In this document: positions 61,056 through 64,000 of the stretch, in pieces
How positions within the stretch are numbered: the stretch's first letter is position 1
Layout: each line of letters begins with the position of its first letter
Notes under the pieces: model-generated
Database searches by the model: none
The model's input: the letters and a program-made list of their open reading frames with translations, nothing else
Told to the model about the DNA's origin: nothing
Made by a program: the position numbers and the translations under genes
Assembly: GCA_030145305.1 (NCBI GenBank)
Contig: JAQYVX010000002.1
Location: forward strand, 62,001 to 126,000
Length of the DNA: 64,000 nucleotides
Direction of reading: 5' to 3'
Source: Halarcobacter sp.
GTDB lineage: Bacteria; Campylobacterota; Campylobacteria; Campylobacterales; Arcobacteraceae

Positions 61056-61141
61056 AATTTCTCCGTAATTATAAAATAATTATAATATTATCATAAAAGT
61101 ACTAAATAATAATACAAAATAATATATTTTAATTATTTATG

Positions 61142-61173
61142 ATAGATGAAACTTGATATAAAGTTTCATCTAT
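61142..61173 (-). terminator. Hairpin downstream of leuB
   Basis: Perfect 13-base-pair stem (ATAGATGAAACTT and its complement), six-base loop, just after the leuB stop. The minus-strand tail is AT-rich but lacks a clean T run, so it may be a stabilising hairpin rather than a strong terminator. Confidence 0.55.
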
Positions 61174-61180
61174 GTTTTAC

Positions 61181-62248
61181 TTAAATATTAATATTATTTG
61201 CGATAATATCTCCCATTTCCTGAGTTGTAACAACTTCTTTAGCATCATATGCTGCTAAATCTTTTGTTCTATACCCATCTTTAAGTGCTTTTTTTATAGC
61301 CATATCTATTTTATCAGCTGCTTCAATTTCGTTAAAAGAATATCTTAACATCATTGCAGCACTTTCAATTGTAGCTATTGGATTTGCAATTCCTTGTCCT
61401 GCAATATCAGGTGCTGAACCATGAATTGGTTCATATATTGCTGTTTTATCACCTGTTGATGCAGATGGTAATAATCCAATTGAACCTACAACCATAGAAG
61501 CAGTATCAGATAAAATATCCCCAAAAATATTTCCAGTTACAATAACATCAAATTGTTTTGGATTACGTACTAGTTGCATAGCTGCATTGTCTACATACAT
61601 ATGAGAAAGTTCTACTTCTGGATAATCAAGAGCTAATTCTTCCATTGTATCTCTCCATAATTGAGAAACTTCAAGAACATTTGCTTTATCAACAGAACAA
61701 ACTCTTTTATCTCTTTGCATTGCTAATTCAAATGCTTTTTTACCAATTCTTACAATTTCAGGTTTTGTATAAACCATAGTGTTGTATGCAGTATGTCCAT
61801 CATTAGCTCTTGGTTTCCCAAAATAAATACCACCAATAAGTTCTCTTACTACCATAATATCAACACCTTCAATAACTTCAGGTTTTAATGTTGAGGCATT
61901 TACTAATTCATCATAAATAATTGCAGGTCTTAAGTTTGCATAAACACCCATAGCTTCTCTAAAGCTTAAAAGTCCAGTTTCAGGTCTTAATTCTCTTGGA
62001 AGAGTATCCCATTTTTCTCCACCAATAGCTCCAAATAAACATGCATCAGAGTTTAAAACACCAGTTACTGTTTCAGTAGGAAGAGGAACGCCAGTTATAT
62101 CTATTGCAATTCCACCCATTAAATACTCTTTGTAATCTAATTCAAAGTTAGAAATCCCAGAAACTGCATCTAAAACCTTTATAGCTTCATCAATTATTTC
62201 AGGACCAATTCCATCACCTTTGATGATTGAAACATTATACTTTTTCAT
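61181..62248 (-). CDS. leuB: 3-Isopropylmalate dehydrogenase
   Basis: 355 residues. NAD-dependent oxidative decarboxylation of 3-isopropylmalate in leucine synthesis. [10 protein letters not shown] at the start, [29 protein letters not shown] and [14 protein letters not shown] are family landmarks. The ATG overlaps the leuD stop by one base (TAATG). Confidence 0.96.
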   Translation of the reverse strand: MKKYNVSIIKGDGIGPEIIDEAIKVLDAVSGISNFELDYKEYLMGGIAIDITGVPLPTETVTGVLNSDACLFGAIGGEKWDTLPRELRPETGLLSFREAMGVYANLRPAIIYDELVNASTLKPEVIEGVDIMVVRELIGGIYFGKPRANDGHTAYNTMVYTKPEIVRIGKKAFELAMQRDKRVCSVDKANVLEVSQLWRDTMEELALDYPEVELSHMYVDNAAMQLVRNPKQFDVIVTGNIFGDILSDTASMVVGSIGLLPSASTGDKTAIYEPIHGSAPDIAGQGIANPIATIESAAMMLRYSFNEIEAADKIDMAIKKALKDGYRTKDLAAYDAKEVVTTQEMGDIIANNINI

Positions 62249-62748
62249 TATTTATTAACCTTCATTTCTTTTTTTGCATAATTAATTAATCCACCTGTTG
62301 CAATTAATTCTTGCATAAAATCAGGGATTGGAGTAAATTTATAAGTTTTTTGTTTTGTATTATTAGTGATTTCACCATTATCTAAATCAATTGAAATTTC
62401 TTCACCCTCTTTTATTTCTAAAGATTCAGGAAGTTCAAAAATTGGTAATCCCATATTGAAAGCATTTCTATAAAAAATCCTTGCAAATGATGGAGCTACA
62501 ACAGCAGCAACTCCAGCGGCTTTTAATGCAATTGGAGCATGTTCTCTTGATGAACCACAACCAAAGTTTTCACCTGCAACTATAATATCACCTCTTTTTA
62601 ACTTACTTGTAAATAAAGGATCAGCATCTTCCATAATATATTTGGCTAAATGCTCAGGGTCTGAACTATTTAAATATCTTGCAGCAATGATAATATCAGT
62701 GTCTACATTAGCCCCAAAATTCCAAACTTTTCCAGTAATCTTATTCAT
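62248..62748 (-). CDS. leuD: 3-Isopropylmalate dehydratase small subunit
   Basis: 166 residues from the ATG at 62748 ([18 protein letters not shown]), supported by AGGA eight bases upstream; a TTG at 62769 would add seven residues but lacks a site. [18 protein letters not shown] is the swivel-domain signature. It acts with LeuC, which is not in the window. A TAAAAT-like -10 lies near 62816-62821. Confidence 0.95.
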   Translation of the reverse strand: MNKITGKVWNFGANVDTDIIIAARYLNSSDPEHLAKYIMEDADPLFTSKLKRGDIIVAGENFGCGSSREHAPIALKAAGVAAVVAPSFARIFYRNAFNMGLPIFELPESLEIKEGEEISIDLDNGEITNNTKQKTYKFTPIPDFMQELIATGGLINYAKKEMKVNK

Positions 62749-62884
62749 ATTATTTTTCCTTATTTTCAATACTTTTTAGTCAAAAAGTAATTACATAATT
62801 TTTTCAAAGAAAGCCATTTTATCTAAAATTTTAAAAATAATAGATTAAATAAAATATATTAATAAGATTTTTAGTAAATTTGGG

Positions 62885-62890
62885 TATAAT
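62885..62890 (+). promoter_or_regulatory. -10 box of rpoD
   Basis: Perfect TATAAT in TTTGGGTATAATACA, 38 bases before the ATG. Confidence 0.65.
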
Positions 62891-62928
62891 ACATACCTAT
62901 CCTCAAAACATATAAGGAACTTCAATTT

Positions 62929-64000
62929 ATGAGCGCAAAAGATTTAAATAAAGATATTGAAACCACTGTAAAAGAATACAAAGAATCAATACTAACATTT
63001 GAAAAACTTATTAAAATCTTTCCTAAAGCTCCTTCAACAGCACATATAAAGAAAATTTTAGCTTTTACTCAACTATATAACGTAACGTTAATTAGTTCAC
63101 AAGAACAAGCAAAAAGAATGAATGCTGAAGAAGCTAGAAGAAAAGAAGATTTAATAAAAAAATTAAAAGAAAATGACGATGATGTATTTGACCTTCTAAA
63201 AAATAAAGAACTTCTAGAGTGGTCAAGATCTGATTCTCCTGTTAGAATGTATTTAAGAGAAATGGGACAAATTCCACTTCTTACAAAAGAAGAAGAAATA
63301 GAAATATCTAAAAAAATTGAAATGGGAGAAGATGTTATTCTTGATGCAATTTGTTATGTTCCATATTTAATAGATTTTATTTTAGAATACAAAGAACCTT
63401 TAGTAAATAGAGAAAGAAAAGTAAAAGAACTTTTTAGAAACTTTGATGATGAAGATTCTGAATCTTCTGATACTACAGAAGAAGTAGAGCAAGTTGAAGA
63501 TGAAAGTGAAGAATCTTTAGATAGTAAAAAAATAAAAAAACTTGATAAAAGAGCAGAAACAATTATTGCTTCATTTAAAATATTAGAAAAAGCAAAAAAA
63601 GATTGGCTTAAATTTCAAGCAAAAGAAGAAGCAAAATCTGATAGTGAAGTAGATCAAATGCTATTTAATTTAGCAGTTGCATTTAAGAAAAAAGTTTTAA
63701 AAGAAGCCTTAATAGATTTAGGACCTACTTCAAAACTTATTACTGAAATTGTTAAAGCTATGGAAACTGCACTTAAATCAGATACAGGTTTCGATATTGA
63801 ATTAAAAAAACTAGAATATAAATTGCCTTTATTTAATGATATTTTATTAAAAAATCACCAAAAGATTTTAGATAATATTATTAATTTATCAAAAGTACAA
63901 ATTACTGCTATGGTACCTGAAGCTACAATGGTTTCTACATATATGGAAATTAAAAAACTTTTCCAAACAGCAGAAGCTTCAAAAGGTGGATTTGATTTAG
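62929..64000 (+). CDS. rpoD: Primary sigma factor RpoD (5' part, cut by window edge)
   Basis: At least 357 residues are present. Region 1.1 (about 1-85) is followed by region 1.2 SPVRMYLREMGQIPLLTKEEE, then the acidic non-conserved insert rich in Glu/Asp/Ser (about 180-205). Regions 2-4 lie beyond the right edge. Start ATG has AAGGA ten bases upstream, a somewhat long spacing. It directs most housekeeping transcription. Confidence 0.95.
   Translation, partial: MSAKDLNKDIETTVKEYKESILTFEKLIKIFPKAPSTAHIKKILAFTQLYNVTLISSQEQAKRMNAEEARRKEDLIKKLKENDDDVFDLLKNKELLEWSRSDSPVRMYLREMGQIPLLTKEEEIEISKKIEMGEDVILDAICYVPYLIDFILEYKEPLVNRERKVKELFRNFDDEDSESSDTTEEVEQVEDESEESLDSKKIKKLDKRAETIIASFKILEKAKKDWLKFQAKEEAKSDSEVDQMLFNLAVAFKKKVLKEALIDLGPTSKLITEIVKAMETALKSDTGFDIELKKLEYKLPLFNDILLKNHQKILDNIINLSKVQITAMVPEATMVSTYMEIKKLFQTAEASKGGFDL

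Noticed and set aside
62767..62769. TTG start of leuD
   Set aside because: The ATG at 62748 has AGGA at proper spacing and matches the family N-terminus.

Overview
The window looks like a chromosomal segment of a member of the Campylobacterota, most likely an Arcobacter relative. This is inferred from the very AT-rich sequence, the protein style of the housekeeping genes, promoters that show a clear TATAAT box without an obvious -35, and the rpmJ-rpsM-rpsK-rpsD-rpoA-rplQ cluster. No rRNA, tRNA, CRISPR array or insertion sequence was seen.

Layout. (1) Positions 1-18130, minus strand: one giant open frame, cut by the left edge, for an RTX (calcium-binding nonapeptide repeat) protein of at least 6043 residues. 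Its promoter lies in a 160-base region with three dyad symmetries. (2) 18364-24165: an ATPase_2/DUF234-type ATPase, a short YrdC-like protein, carB and a ThiF/MoeB-like enzyme. (3) 24234-31557: an accessory, defence-like block with a DinJ/YafQ-type toxin-antitoxin pair, a complete type I restriction-modification operon (hsdR-hsdM-hsdS) and radC. (4) 31660-47616: mixed metabolism and small operons: xseB-metX, a phosphatase-like protein with adenine deaminase, hemF, a DUF302 protein, a LysE exporter with an AraC regulator, a YeeE/YedE transporter, ACP phosphodiesterase, a secreted metzincin-like protein, a SlyD-type isomerase, a 44-residue membrane peptide, a cupin, hrpB, an RNase D-like exonuclease and mnmH. 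(5) 47761-49555: a lipoprotein gene broken by a one-base frameshift. (6) 49802-55708: guaB, gatA and the alpha-type ribosomal operon with a long leader. (7) 56119-61055: an HD-GYP response regulator and HIT protein facing a hybrid histidine kinase and a DHH phosphoesterase. (8) 61181-64000: leuD-leuB and, divergently, the start of rpoD, cut by the right edge.

Points where a simple ORF call would mislead: the giant RTX frame is easily missed because it has no stop in the window. The exonuclease frame extends about 86 codons upstream of its first ATG to a Shine-Dalgarno site with no canonical start codon. The KDG-repeat lipoprotein has its signal peptide and body in different frames. rpmJ and a 44-residue membrane peptide are short but real. 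Several starts are better placed internally (carB, hemF, YeeE, leuD).

The best candidates for something new are the giant RTX protein with its dyad-rich promoter, the frameshifted KDG-repeat lipoprotein, the coiled-coil metzincin, and the exonuclease with an apparent AUC start.
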